Shown here: positions 8,555 to 17,012 of the stretch, piece by piece
Layout of the letters: the number at the start of each line of letters is the position of its first letter
How positions within the stretch are numbered: position 1 is the stretch's first letter
NCBI GenBank assembly: GCA_035471805.1
Contig: DATIPS010000054.1
Span: forward strand, 37,898-101,897
Direction of reading: 5' to 3'
Length of the DNA stretch: 64,000 nucleotides
From: Acidimicrobiia bacterium
GTDB lineage: Bacteria > Actinomycetota > Acidimicrobiia > Spongiisociales > JAHEDJ01
The notes under the pieces: generated by a model
What the model saw: only the letters and a program-made list of their open reading frames with translations
What the model was told of the DNA's origin: nothing
Database searches by the model: none
Made by a program: the position numbers and the translations under genes

Positions 8555-10006
8555 TCAGCGGATCTTCGCCCTTCGGGCCGGACCGAGATGGGTTCGCAGT
8601 CGAAGCACCGCCGGGAAACCGGCGGCAACGACACAAGCTCCCACGAGTGCAGTCAGGCCGAAACCGTCGGCGATTCCCTGGGCGGCGACACCGGTCATGT
8701 CGACCGACTCACCCGCAAGGAGTTGCCTCACCATCTCCAGGTCGGGAACGACCCTGGAGACCGCCAGCAGGATCACCGAACCGCCGAGCGCGGCTCCGAT
8801 CGTGAAGCCCTGTGCCCTGGCCACCTGGTGGGCCGCGGAGGCCCTTCCGAGCTGATCGTCCGGCGTGGCCGTCCGCAGCAGAGTGAGTCCCGAGTTGGTC
8901 GATATCCCGACCCCCGTCCCGGCGACATACAGGCAGCCGAATACGACGGCGGACGGCAAGCCGAATGTCACGGCCGCCCACATGAGAATGAGCGCCGGCA
9001 CGGTCAGACCGAAGCCGCCCACGGTCAGAGTCGACTCGGGCATCCGCCGAGTGAGTCTGCCGGAGATGTTGGCTCCGGTCGTCCACCCGAGCGTGAAGAA
9101 GATGACGGACCAGGCAGTCGACGCTGAGCCTGCTCCCAGAGCACCCCTGACGTACAGCGGCACGTAGGTCTCGGCAGCGATCGCACCCGCCACCATGAGG
9201 CCCAGGCCGACGGCCAGCCCGGCGTACGGTTGCCGGATCAGATGCTCCAGCCGGACGATCGGAGCTTCACGGCTGCGGGCGTGCAGGACGTAGAGCCAGG
9301 CTCCGATCACCATGAGGGCAATCCAGGGCAGCGACGTCATGTCGAGTTGATCGACCGCCATCGCCAGGCTGATCGTCACCGTTCCGACGAGGGCTGCGCC
9401 TCTCCAGTCCACTCGTCTGTCGCGTCGACCGGCCGGGCCGGGCAGAACTCGCCAACCGGCGATCAATGCGGCCAGCCCGAGCGGCAGGTTGACGAGGAAT
9501 ATCCAGCGCCAGTCCAGCACAGTCAGCATCAGAGCCGCGATAGCCGGGGCGGCAACACCCATCACCCCCCAGACGGTGGCGTTGGCCGCGAATGCTCTCC
9601 CGACGAGGTGATGCGGATAGACGAGCCCGACGGCTGCGATACCCACCGCGGAGATCATCCCCCCTCCGGCGCCCTGGACTATCCGGGAGACGATCATTAC
9701 GGCCATCGAGGGAGCCAAGGCTGCCGCCACACTGGCTCCCACGAAGATGGCGACGGCCCACCGGAACATCGTTCGGGTTCCGACACCGTCGACCAGCGGT
9801 CCGGAAATAGCGGTGGCGATTCCTGAAGTCAGAAGGAACCCGGTGATCGTCCAGGGAAGGAGCGAGACCCCGCCGAGGTCGGCGGCCAGTTCTGGCAGAG
9901 CGGCTGTGACCGCCAGGCCCTCGAACGCCACCAGCGCCACCGTTGTGAAGATGGCAATCGAGGCAGGCAGGAGCTGTTTGGAGAGGACACCTGAGGGTTC
10001 GGGCAC
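8555..10006 (-). CDS. MFS transporter, DHA2 (EmrB/QacA) drug:H+ antiporter type
   Basis: About 483 aa and strongly hydrophobic, with the 14-helix layout of the DHA2 family. Visible features: opening helix with LPELAADLGG, the antiporter motif-C-like GVMGVAAPAIAALM region followed by DWRWIFLVNLPLG (a DHA2 hallmark), and GTGVGISTNSGLTLLRTA near the C-terminus. Likely role is proton-driven export of a drug or metabolite; substrate unknown. Two adjacent GTG codons (10009, 10006) could start it. I prefer 10006, which lies 6 nt from TATCCT. No TetR-type regulator is adjacent. Confidence 0.88.
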   Translation of the reverse strand: MPEPSGVLSKQLLPASIAIFTTVALVAFEGLAVTAALPELAADLGGVSLLPWTITGFLLTSGIATAISGPLVDGVGTRTMFRWAVAIFVGASVAAALAPSMAVMIVSRIVQGAGGGMISAVGIAAVGLVYPHHLVGRAFAANATVWGVMGVAAPAIAALMLTVLDWRWIFLVNLPLGLAALIAGWRVLPGPAGRRDRRVDWRGAALVGTVTISLAMAVDQLDMTSLPWIALMVIGAWLYVLHARSREAPIVRLEHLIRQPYAGLAVGLGLMVAGAIAAETYVPLYVRGALGAGSASTAWSVIFFTLGWTTGANISGRLTRRMPESTLTVGGFGLTVPALILMWAAVTFGLPSAVVFGCLYVAGTGVGISTNSGLTLLRTATPDDQLGRASAAHQVARAQGFTIGAALGGSVILLAVSRVVPDLEMVRQLLAGESVDMTGVAAQGIADGFGLTALVGACVVAAGFPAVLRLRTHLGPARRAKIR

Positions 10007-10012
10007 CACCAG

Positions 10013-10018
10013 AGGATA
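10013..10018 (-). promoter_or_regulatory. -10 element of the MFS gene, predicted leaderless
   Basis: TATCCT on the minus strand, 6 nt before GTG 10006. Confidence 0.5.
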
Positions 10019-10176
10019 GGGTCACGGTGTGGGGGGCATGTCCACAGCCTCTCGATTGGAGAGCCGGCCGTCCCACCAACGACTCGGCGGATGACCATGA
10101 CCCTCGTCTCACATGCGTCTCCCTGGCCACACCGACGCCAGTGGGCCCTTTGCACCGTCGCAGAGTGCCCGGGCGC

Positions 10177-10956
10177 TCAATCCTGAAACTGCACCGACCT
10201 GCGACTGATGGTTCCGTGCTCGAAGCCCTCGACGCTGAACCGAGCGCTCTCGCCTCGGGCAGCGCCTGCAGCCACCAGGATCGGCCGGTAGTGCTCGGCA
10301 GTCGGGTGGGATCGCAGCGGCTCCGGTGCCTGCTCCCGCCAGCGCAGCAGAGCGCGGTCGTCGCGTCCCGTCAAGGCTCTGGCAACCCATGTATCGAACG
10401 CTTCCACGTATTCGGGAGGAGGAGGGTCGGACCACAGGTCCGCTCCACGCAGATCGTGTACGAGGTTGCCGGTCCCGAGAATGAATACGCCGTCATCGCG
10501 AAGTGGTGCGAGATCACGGCCCAGGGTGTACAGATGTTCTTCATGCAGATCGATCGGCATCGAGATCTGGAGTACCGGAATGTCCGCGGCCGGCCACATC
10601 CTCATGAGAGGGATCCAAGCCCCGTGGTCCAGGGGCCGCTCGGATCGCCGGACCGTCACGCTGGGATCCAGCAGTGCTTCGACGCGGTCGGCGAGACCGG
10701 GTGCGCCGGGAGCCCGGTATTGAAGGTTGTACATGAAGTCCGGGAATCCCCAGAAGTCGTACAACAAGGCGTCGTGAGTTGACGTGGAACCCATTGTCAC
10801 GGGCGCGTCTTCCCAATGTGCAGAGACGACCAGGATCGATTTGGGCCGGGGGAGTCGTTGGGCCCAGGCGGTCCATGGGGCCGTACGGGCCGGCTCGGCG
10901 ACCGACAACGGATTCCCGTGTCCGATGAAGCCGACGGGCATTCGGTGGGTGGTCAC
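10177..10956 (-). CDS. Extradiol ring-cleavage dioxygenase, DODA/YgiD type
   Basis: 259-aa LigB-superfamily protein resembling 4,5-DOPA extradiol dioxygenase (YgiD). Metal-site candidates are H13 in FIGHGNPLS and H47 in VVSAHWED. PLDHGAWIPLMRM in the middle and HPTAEHYRPILVA near the C-terminus are family signatures, and the single-domain length is normal. In bacteria the physiological substrate is often unknown, so I give the class only. GTG start at 10956 follows CGAGGTG. Monocistronic: 150-170 bp of featureless sequence precedes the divergent MFS gene on one side, and a 110-bp gap separates it from the flavodoxin gene. Confidence 0.87.
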   Translation of the reverse strand: MTTHRMPVGFIGHGNPLSVAEPARTAPWTAWAQRLPRPKSILVVSAHWEDAPVTMGSTSTHDALLYDFWGFPDFMYNLQYRAPGAPGLADRVEALLDPSVTVRRSERPLDHGAWIPLMRMWPAADIPVLQISMPIDLHEEHLYTLGRDLAPLRDDGVFILGTGNLVHDLRGADLWSDPPPPEYVEAFDTWVARALTGRDDRALLRWREQAPEPLRSHPTAEHYRPILVAAGAARGESARFSVEGFEHGTISRRSVQFQD

Positions 10957-11066
10957 GGCACCTCGTTGCTAGACGTTCGAGGACCATCTAAGCCGGAGGG
11001 TATTCCTATGGGCAGGAATTCTGCTCACCGTCCCGGCATCTACCGGAGGCGACCCGCCGTTTGCCT

Positions 11067-11564
11067 TCAGGTCTGCGAGGCCGCCAGAACACGCCCGACT
11101 TCTTTCGCCCACACCCCGACCTGGTCCAAGTCCCGCCAGTCGCCGGACCTGCCCTGCTTCACCATGCTCCGGGCTATCGCACCCTTTGCATCATCCGGCA
11201 GACGCCCGCCGAACGTCTTGCGGTCCTTCACGCTGAGGTCGACCGCCAGTTTCTCCACCTTGGCGGGGAATGGCTGAGGATCCTGGGCTATGTCGTCGGC
11301 GATCGGGCCGCTGTGGAACAACCAGACCGGCCGGTCGAAGCCCGCCCGCCTGAGGCGCCTCAGCAATCGAACCGATTCACGCCGCCAGCGCGCCCCGTAG
11401 ATCGCGCTGCCGAGTATCACAGCGTCGAACTCCTCGGGGTTGGGCACTTCTCCGGCCGAGCGGAGGGTCACGGTGAAATGCTCGCCGGTCAGCGTGTCGG
11501 CGACCTTCTTGGCGATGCCCTCTGTTCCACCCATCTTGCTGCTGTATGCGACCAGCACGTGCAC
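11067..11564 (-). CDS. Flavodoxin-domain protein (HemG-like)
   Basis: 165-aa flavodoxin fold. The N-terminal VAYSSKMGGTEGIAKKVA is the FMN phosphate loop, and DAVILGSAIYGARW is the second FMN contact, a signature shared with menaquinone-dependent protoporphyrinogen oxidase HemG (the Y-G-x-W stretch). Known: HemG oxidises protoporphyrinogen IX with menaquinone; many homologues have unknown substrates. GTG start at 11564 follows a perfect AAAGGAGG. The next gene in the opposite direction is PFOR, which uses flavodoxin/ferredoxin, but the short loop and HemG-like region argue against a simple electron carrier. Confidence 0.82.
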   Translation of the reverse strand: MHVLVAYSSKMGGTEGIAKKVADTLTGEHFTVTLRSAGEVPNPEEFDAVILGSAIYGARWRRESVRLLRRLRRAGFDRPVWLFHSGPIADDIAQDPQPFPAKVEKLAVDLSVKDRKTFGGRLPDDAKGAIARSMVKQGRSGDWRDLDQVGVWAKEVGRVLAASQT

Positions 11565-11860
11565 GGTTCCGCCTCCTTTCGAATCTGGTTCTCAAGATCG
11601 CGCGTTTCGGGCGTCTTGTACAGGGCCAATAGGATCTCTCAGGTTCCGGGTCTCGAGTTCCACGTTCCGGGCGGTGCAGGGGTGAACGGGATGAAACCAT
11701 GATTCAGGACGTGGAACCTTCTGCTGGATACTCGCTACTCGCGACCAGCGGATCGCGCCTTGTTATGGCCCATTACTCCCTGGTAACTGCCGACGTCCCC
11801 TGCTCAGATCTCTAGGTTGGGTACCAACATTCGAGTTGATCACGACAGGAAGGACCCGGA
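11565..11860. other. Intergenic region between flavodoxin and nifJ
   Basis: About 300 bp with no convincing gene. It must carry the two divergent promoters. Short phrase-like near-repeats occur (ttccgggt / ttccacgttccgggc near 11643-11677 and tactcgctactcgcgacc near 11731-11748). No hairpin or riboswitch was recognised. Confidence 0.5.
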
Positions 11861-14800
11861 GTGGGACGCGTCGTCACCGTTGATGGCAATGAAGCGGCCG
11901 CTTCCGTTGCGTTTAGAACCAACGAAGTCATTGCCATCTACCCCATCACACCTTCATCTCCGATGGGTGAGCTGTCCGATGAATGGTCGGCCAAGGGCCG
12001 CACGAACATCTTCGGAACGATCCCCGAGGTTGTCGAAATGCAGAGCGAGGCGGGTGCTGCCGGTGCTCTCCACGGCGCTCTCCAGGGCGGCGCGATGGCG
12101 ACGAGTTTCACGGCGTCACAGGGACTGCTGCTGAAGATTCCCAATATGTACAAGATCGCAGGCGAGCTGCTGCCGTCGGTCATTCACGTGGCCGCTCGCA
12201 CCCTGGCGACTCATGCACTCTCCATCTTTGGTGATCACAGCGACGTTATGGCGACTCGCGGGACCGGTTGGGCGCTGTTGGCGTCGGCATCGGTACAAGA
12301 AGCGCACGACCTGGCTCTCGTCGCTCAAGCCGCGACGCTCGAAAGTCGCGTTCCGTTTCTGCACTTCTTCGACGGATTCCGAACATCGCACGAAGTCGGG
12401 AAGATCAATGAACTGAGCGACGACGACATCCGGGTGATGATCGACGAGGAACTCGTCGCCGCCCACCGTATTCGTCGCCTCAATCCGGATGCCCCGGTAA
12501 TCCGTGGTACAGCGCAGAACCCGGACGTGTTCTTCCAGGCACGAGAAGCCTGCAACCTCTACTACGACGCGGTCCCCGATCTCGTGCAATCGACCATGGA
12601 TCGGCTTGCCGAGCTCACGGGACGCAGCTACCGCCTCTTCGACTATGTCGGCGCACCCGACGCCGAGCGAGTGGTGATCATGATGGGCTCGGGAATCGGC
12701 GCGACCGAGGAGGCGGTGCAGGCGCTCGTTGATCGCGGTGAGAAGGTCGGTCTGGTCAAGGTCAGGCTGTACAGGCCGTTCTCGGCGGAGGCCCTCATCG
12801 CCGCCCTGCCCGGCTCGACCCGCTCGATTGCGGTGCTCGACCGTACCAAAGAACCCGGGGCCCTCGGCGAGCCGCTCTACCAGGACGTGATAACCGCGAT
12901 ATCGGAGCAGACCGCAGCCGGCAACGTCGCCTGGGACGGTTTCCCCCGGATAATCGGTGGCAGGTACGGGCTTTCATCGAAGGAGTTCACGCCGTCGATG
13001 GTTGCGGCGATCTTCGCAGAACTCGACAAGGAGTCTCCGAAGGTGCACTTCACGGTTGGGATCGTGGACGATGTGACGCATCTCAGCCTCGATGTGACCG
13101 AGGAACTGAACACCGAGCCGGACGACGTCGTCCGCGCGGTGTTCTTCGGACTCGGCGCAGACGGAACCGTCGGGGCCAACAAGAACTCGGTGAAGATCAT
13201 CGGCGAGAACACCGACCTGTATGCGCAGGGTCATTTCGTCTACGACTCGAAGAAGTCGGGAGCGATCACGGTCTCGCACTTGCGGTTCGGTCCCCGGCCG
13301 ATCAACTCGACATACGAGATCACCAAGGCGAGCTTCGTCGCTTGCCACCAGTTCAACTTCCTCGAGAAGATGGCCGTTCTCGAGGTTGCCGACCAGGGAG
13401 CAACCTTCCTCCTCAACAGCCCCTATTCGGCCGACGAGGTTTGGGACAAGGTACCCCTGGAGACCCAGCAGGCGATCATCGACAAGAACATCACGTTCTA
13501 CGTCGTGGACGGCGTCAAGGTCGCTCGGGAGGTCGGTCTCGGCGGCCGTATCAACACGGTTCTCCAGACTTGTTTCTTCAATCTGGCTGGGATACTCCCG
13601 CCGGACCAGGCGATTGCCGAAATCAAGGAAGCGATCCAGAAGAGCTACGGGAAGTTCGGTCAAACGGTACTTGATCGGAACTTCGCAGCGGTCGACGCCT
13701 CAATCGCAGCCCTCGAGAAGGTGGCGGTTCCGGCCCGGGCGAGCTCGGTGTTCGTTCGGCCGCCCTCCGTACCGGAAGCAGCTCCGGATTTCGTGCAGCG
13801 CGTGACCGCCATGATGATCGCAGGGAAGGGCAACTTGTTGCCCGTGTCTGCGATGCCGGTCGACGGGACGTTCCCGACCGGAACGACCAAGTTCGAGAAG
13901 CGCTCGATCGCCCAGGACATTCCGATCTGGGACCCCGACATCTGCATCGATTGCGCCAAGTGTGCGCTCGTTTGCCCCCACGCCGCCATCCGGATGAAGG
14001 TATATGATCCGGCGTTCCTCGATGGAGCGCCGGACACGTTCCTCTCGAAGGAGTTCAGAAGCCGCGAGATGCCCGGCAACGTCCTCACGATTCAAGTCGC
14101 ACCGGACGACTGCACCGGTTGCGGGGTCTGCGTCGATGTCTGTCCGGCCAAGTCCAAGGAAGAGGTCAAGCACAAGTCGATCAACATGATGCCCAAACTC
14201 GACCATCTCGAGGTGGAGCAGGCCAACTTCGACTTCTTCCTGAGTCTCCCCGAGCCGGATCGGACCGAAGTGCGTCTCGACACGGTGAAAGGCAGTCAGA
14301 TGGCCGAGCCGTTGTTCGAGTTCTCGGGAGCATGTTCCGGCTGCGGAGAAACCCCCTACATCAAGCTTATGACTCAGATGTTCGGAGATCGGGTAACCAT
14401 CGCCAACGCGACGGGCTGTTCCTCTATCTACGGCGGCAACCTGCCGACGACTCCGTACTCGACGAATGCCGACGGCCGCGGCCCGTCCTGGGCCAACAGC
14501 CTGTTCGAAGACAACGCCGAGTTCGGGCTCGGTTTGCGGCTGGCGCAGGACCAGTCGGTCCAGGATGCCAAGGTCCTCGTGAGCCGTTTCGCCTCAGAAC
14601 TAGGAGATGATCTCGTAACGGGACTCCTGGCCGGCGTCACCGACACCGATGAGGTCGGGTTGGCCGCGCAGCGCCTGCGTATTGCACACGCCAAGAAGAT
14701 CCTCGGCGACATCGACTCGATCGAAGCTCGTCGCCTCATCGCCGGAATCGACACACTGGCTCACAAGAGCGTCTGGATAGTCGGCGGTGACGGCTGGGCG

Positions 14801-15445
14801 TACGACATCGGGTTTGGCGGCCTGGACCATGTGTTCGCCTCCGGCCGGAATGTCAACATTCTGGTCCTCGACACCGAGGTGTACTCGAACACCGGCGGGC
14901 AGGCTTCGAAAGCCACCCCGCGGGGAGCGGTTGCCAAGTTTGCCGCCGGTGGGAAGCCGACCGGCAAGAAGGATCTGGGAATGATCGCCCAGGCCTACGG
15001 CAACGTGTACGTGGCACAGATCGCGGTGGGCGCCAACAACACGCAGACCGTGAAGGCCTTCGCCGAGGCCGAGGCGTATCCGGGGACCTCCCTCATCATC
15101 GCCTACAGCCAGTGCATCGCCCACGGCATCGACATGGAGACCGGGATGAGCCACCAGAAGGAAGCCGTTGAGAGCGGCTACTGGCCGCTGTTTCGGTTCG
15201 ACCCGATGGCAGAGGCCGAAGGCCGGCACTCGTTCCATCTCGACAGCCGGGCACCGAAGCTCACCTTCAAGGACTTCGCGATGCAGGAAGCTCGCTATGC
15301 GATGCTGGCCAGAACCAAGCCGGAGCAGGCTGAAGAGCTGTTCGCGAGAGCACAGGACGACATCGACAATCGGTGGCACCTCTACGAGCAACTGGCGGAC
15401 CTGGACCGGCAGGTCCCTGAGGAGGAGGAGGAGGTCGCGCCATGA
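11861..15445 (+). CDS. nifJ: Pyruvate:ferredoxin (flavodoxin) oxidoreductase, single-chain
   Basis: 1194-aa fused homodimeric-type PFOR: pyruvate + CoA + 2 Fd(ox) to acetyl-CoA + CO2 + 2 Fd(red). The N-terminal pyrimidine-binding domain (AIYPITPSSPMGE), domain II and gamma domain are followed by two ferredoxin motifs, C695-x2-C-x2-C-x3-C and C751-x2-C-x2-C-x3-C. Ligands of the third cluster are C825, C828, C853 and C1085, matching the Desulfovibrio pattern. TPP/Mg binding is GDGWAYDIGFGG near 975. All clusters are intact. GTG start follows GGAAGGA. The stop overlaps the next gene by ATGA, so both are co-expressed. Suggests anaerobic or microaerobic pyruvate oxidation. Confidence 0.96.
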   Translation: MGRVVTVDGNEAAASVAFRTNEVIAIYPITPSSPMGELSDEWSAKGRTNIFGTIPEVVEMQSEAGAAGALHGALQGGAMATSFTASQGLLLKIPNMYKIAGELLPSVIHVAARTLATHALSIFGDHSDVMATRGTGWALLASASVQEAHDLALVAQAATLESRVPFLHFFDGFRTSHEVGKINELSDDDIRVMIDEELVAAHRIRRLNPDAPVIRGTAQNPDVFFQAREACNLYYDAVPDLVQSTMDRLAELTGRSYRLFDYVGAPDAERVVIMMGSGIGATEEAVQALVDRGEKVGLVKVRLYRPFSAEALIAALPGSTRSIAVLDRTKEPGALGEPLYQDVITAISEQTAAGNVAWDGFPRIIGGRYGLSSKEFTPSMVAAIFAELDKESPKVHFTVGIVDDVTHLSLDVTEELNTEPDDVVRAVFFGLGADGTVGANKNSVKIIGENTDLYAQGHFVYDSKKSGAITVSHLRFGPRPINSTYEITKASFVACHQFNFLEKMAVLEVADQGATFLLNSPYSADEVWDKVPLETQQAIIDKNITFYVVDGVKVAREVGLGGRINTVLQTCFFNLAGILPPDQAIAEIKEAIQKSYGKFGQTVLDRNFAAVDASIAALEKVAVPARASSVFVRPPSVPEAAPDFVQRVTAMMIAGKGNLLPVSAMPVDGTFPTGTTKFEKRSIAQDIPIWDPDICIDCAKCALVCPHAAIRMKVYDPAFLDGAPDTFLSKEFRSREMPGNVLTIQVAPDDCTGCGVCVDVCPAKSKEEVKHKSINMMPKLDHLEVEQANFDFFLSLPEPDRTEVRLDTVKGSQMAEPLFEFSGACSGCGETPYIKLMTQMFGDRVTIANATGCSSIYGGNLPTTPYSTNADGRGPSWANSLFEDNAEFGLGLRLAQDQSVQDAKVLVSRFASELGDDLVTGLLAGVTDTDEVGLAAQRLRIAHAKKILGDIDSIEARRLIAGIDTLAHKSVWIVGGDGWAYDIGFGGLDHVFASGRNVNILVLDTEVYSNTGGQASKATPRGAVAKFAAGGKPTGKKDLGMIAQAYGNVYVAQIAVGANNTQTVKAFAEAEAYPGTSLIIAYSQCIAHGIDMETGMSHQKEAVESGYWPLFRFDPMAEAEGRHSFHLDSRAPKLTFKDFAMQEARYAMLARTKPEQAEELFARAQDDIDNRWHLYEQLADLDRQVPEEEEEVAP

Positions 15446-16452
15446 GCGTCGATCTGACGACCAAGTATCTCGGGCTCGACCTGGCCCATCCGATCGTTCC
15501 CTCCGCTTCGCCGATGACCGGCAACCTCACCTCGCTCCGCCAGCTCGAGGCGGCCGGCGCCTCGGCTGTGGTGCTCTGGTCGCTGTTCGAAGAACAGATC
15601 GTCCACGACGAGGAGCAAGCCCTGGCCCTCGCCGAGTTCCACTCGGACAGCTTCGGTGAGGCCGTCGGCGGGTATTTCCCCACCCTGCAGGATTACAACA
15701 CCGGACCGGGTGAGTATCTGAAGCTCATCCGCGACGCCAAAGAGCACCTGGAGATCCCGGTGATCGCCAGCCTGAACGGCACTTCGATCGGGGGCTGGCT
15801 TCGCTACGGGAAGCTGATGGAGGAGGCGGGTGCGGACGCGCTCGAGCTGAATGTCTATCTGATCCCGACCAACCCGGAGACGACCGGAGCTGAGGTTGAG
15901 GAACAGTATCTAGATCTGGTGATGGCCCTCAAGAAATCGATAACGATTCCCTTGGCCGTGAAAGTGGGGCCGTTCTTCAGCTCGATCCCCAATATGGCGA
16001 CCAGGCTGATCGATGCCGGCGCCGACGGTCTGGTGCTGTTCAACCGGTTCTATCAGCCCGACATCGACCTCGATGAACTCGAGGTGAAGCCGAATCTCAG
16101 GTTGTCCCACTCGGACGATCTGAGATTGCCGTTGCGCTGGACTGCGATCCTCAAGGGCCGTTTGCTCGGCTCGATGGCCGTGACCAGCGGTGTTCACACG
16201 GCGCAGGATGTGATCAAACTCCTCCTGGCCGGGGCCGACGTCACGATGATGGCATCGGCCCTGCTGCGCAACGGTCCGGCCGTGCTCACCGAGGCCCTGG
16301 AAGGACTGCGGTCCTGGCTGGAAGAGAACGAGTACGAATCTGTGCGTCAGATGAAGGGCTCGATGAGTCAGTCGGCGTCTCCGGATCCGGCGGCCTTCGA
16401 GCGCGGCAACTACATGAAGACGCTGGTCACCTACGCCCGGCCGGGTGTATAG
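15442..16452 (+). CDS. Dihydroorotate dehydrogenase-like flavoprotein linked to PFOR
   Basis: 336-aa FMN TIM-barrel protein of the DHODH superfamily. Recognisable pieces are NPIVPSASPMTGNL-type N-terminus (here HPIVPSASPM), ADALELNVYLIP (in place of the usual N-C-P-N segment), LAVKVGPF with the FMN-contacting Lys, and LRWTAIL. The canonical catalytic Cys/Ser loop is not obvious, so true dihydroorotate oxidation is uncertain. Known: this subgroup sits next to nifJ in many bacteria with no firmly established role. Translationally coupled to nifJ through ATGA; no terminator is visible after it. Confidence 0.85.
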   Translation: MSVDLTTKYLGLDLAHPIVPSASPMTGNLTSLRQLEAAGASAVVLWSLFEEQIVHDEEQALALAEFHSDSFGEAVGGYFPTLQDYNTGPGEYLKLIRDAKEHLEIPVIASLNGTSIGGWLRYGKLMEEAGADALELNVYLIPTNPETTGAEVEEQYLDLVMALKKSITIPLAVKVGPFFSSIPNMATRLIDAGADGLVLFNRFYQPDIDLDELEVKPNLRLSHSDDLRLPLRWTAILKGRLLGSMAVTSGVHTAQDVIKLLLAGADVTMMASALLRNGPAVLTEALEGLRSWLEENEYESVRQMKGSMSQSASPDPAAFERGNYMKTLVTYARPGV

Positions 16453-16468
16453 CGGAGGGCAGGCCGCA

Positions 16469-16972
16469 CTAGGCCGGAGGGCGGTTCTCTCTGAGGGCCG
16501 CCCTCACGTTCGTCCACGTGTCTTCCAGAGACTCGGGCAAGACTCTGGTGCCTGCGGTGGAGGTCATGAAGTTTGTGTCTCCCAACCAGCGCGGCACCAG
16601 GTGGAAGTGGAGGTGGTCGGGGATCCCGGCTCCCGCCACCCGGCCCAGGTTCAACCCCAGATTGAAGCCTTGAGGACGCATAGCGGCGTTGAGACCCAGC
16701 TCGGCGCGGATGATCAGGTCCCACATCTGCGACCGCTCTTCAGGCGTGAGCTCCGAGAGGCCGGCGGTGTGGCGATTGGTAGTGATCATCAGGTGACCAG
16801 TCGAATACGGGTAACGGTTCAGAACCGAGTAGGCGAGAGGCGTGCGCTCGAGGATCAAGGCGTCTTCGTCGGACTCGTCGGGCAGCCGGCAGAACAGACA
16901 GTCGTCGTCGAGAGCGCCGTCGATTGACTTCACGTACGTGGACCGCCAACCGGCCCAGAGATGATCAAGCAC
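16469..16972 (-). CDS. HIT-family hydrolase/phosphorylase (Ap4A phosphorylase-like)
   Basis: 167-aa histidine-triad protein acting on nucleotide phosphate bonds. The triad DHLHFHLVP gives H120, H122 and H124. The N-terminus DHLWAGWRSTYV and the CLFC pair (C25, C28, probable zinc site) resemble actinobacterial diadenosine tetraphosphate phosphorylase/HIT proteins. GTG 16972 is chosen because it starts the conserved DHLWAGWR segment and lies 6 nt after a TACCCT -10. It lies 40 bp downstream of the selenoprotein gene on the same strand, apparently with its own promoter. Confidence 0.9.
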   Translation of the reverse strand: MLDHLWAGWRSTYVKSIDGALDDDCLFCRLPDESDEDALILERTPLAYSVLNRYPYSTGHLMITTNRHTAGLSELTPEERSQMWDLIIRAELGLNAAMRPQGFNLGLNLGRVAGAGIPDHLHFHLVPRWLGDTNFMTSTAGTRVLPESLEDTWTNVRAALRENRPPA

Positions 16973-16978
16973 AATCTC

Positions 16979-16984
16979 AGGGTA
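16979..16984 (-). promoter_or_regulatory. -10 element of the HIT gene, predicted leaderless
   Basis: TACCCT on the minus strand, 6 nt before GTG 16972. It lies between the selenoprotein stop and the HIT gene. Confidence 0.5.
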
Positions 16985-17012
16985 ACCGACGACCTGCTCG
17001 CCGCCCGCAAAC

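Noticed and set aside
11565..11860. Small gene or ncRNA in the nifJ upstream region
   Set aside because: No frame with ribosome site and sensible composition, no conserved RNA motif seen.
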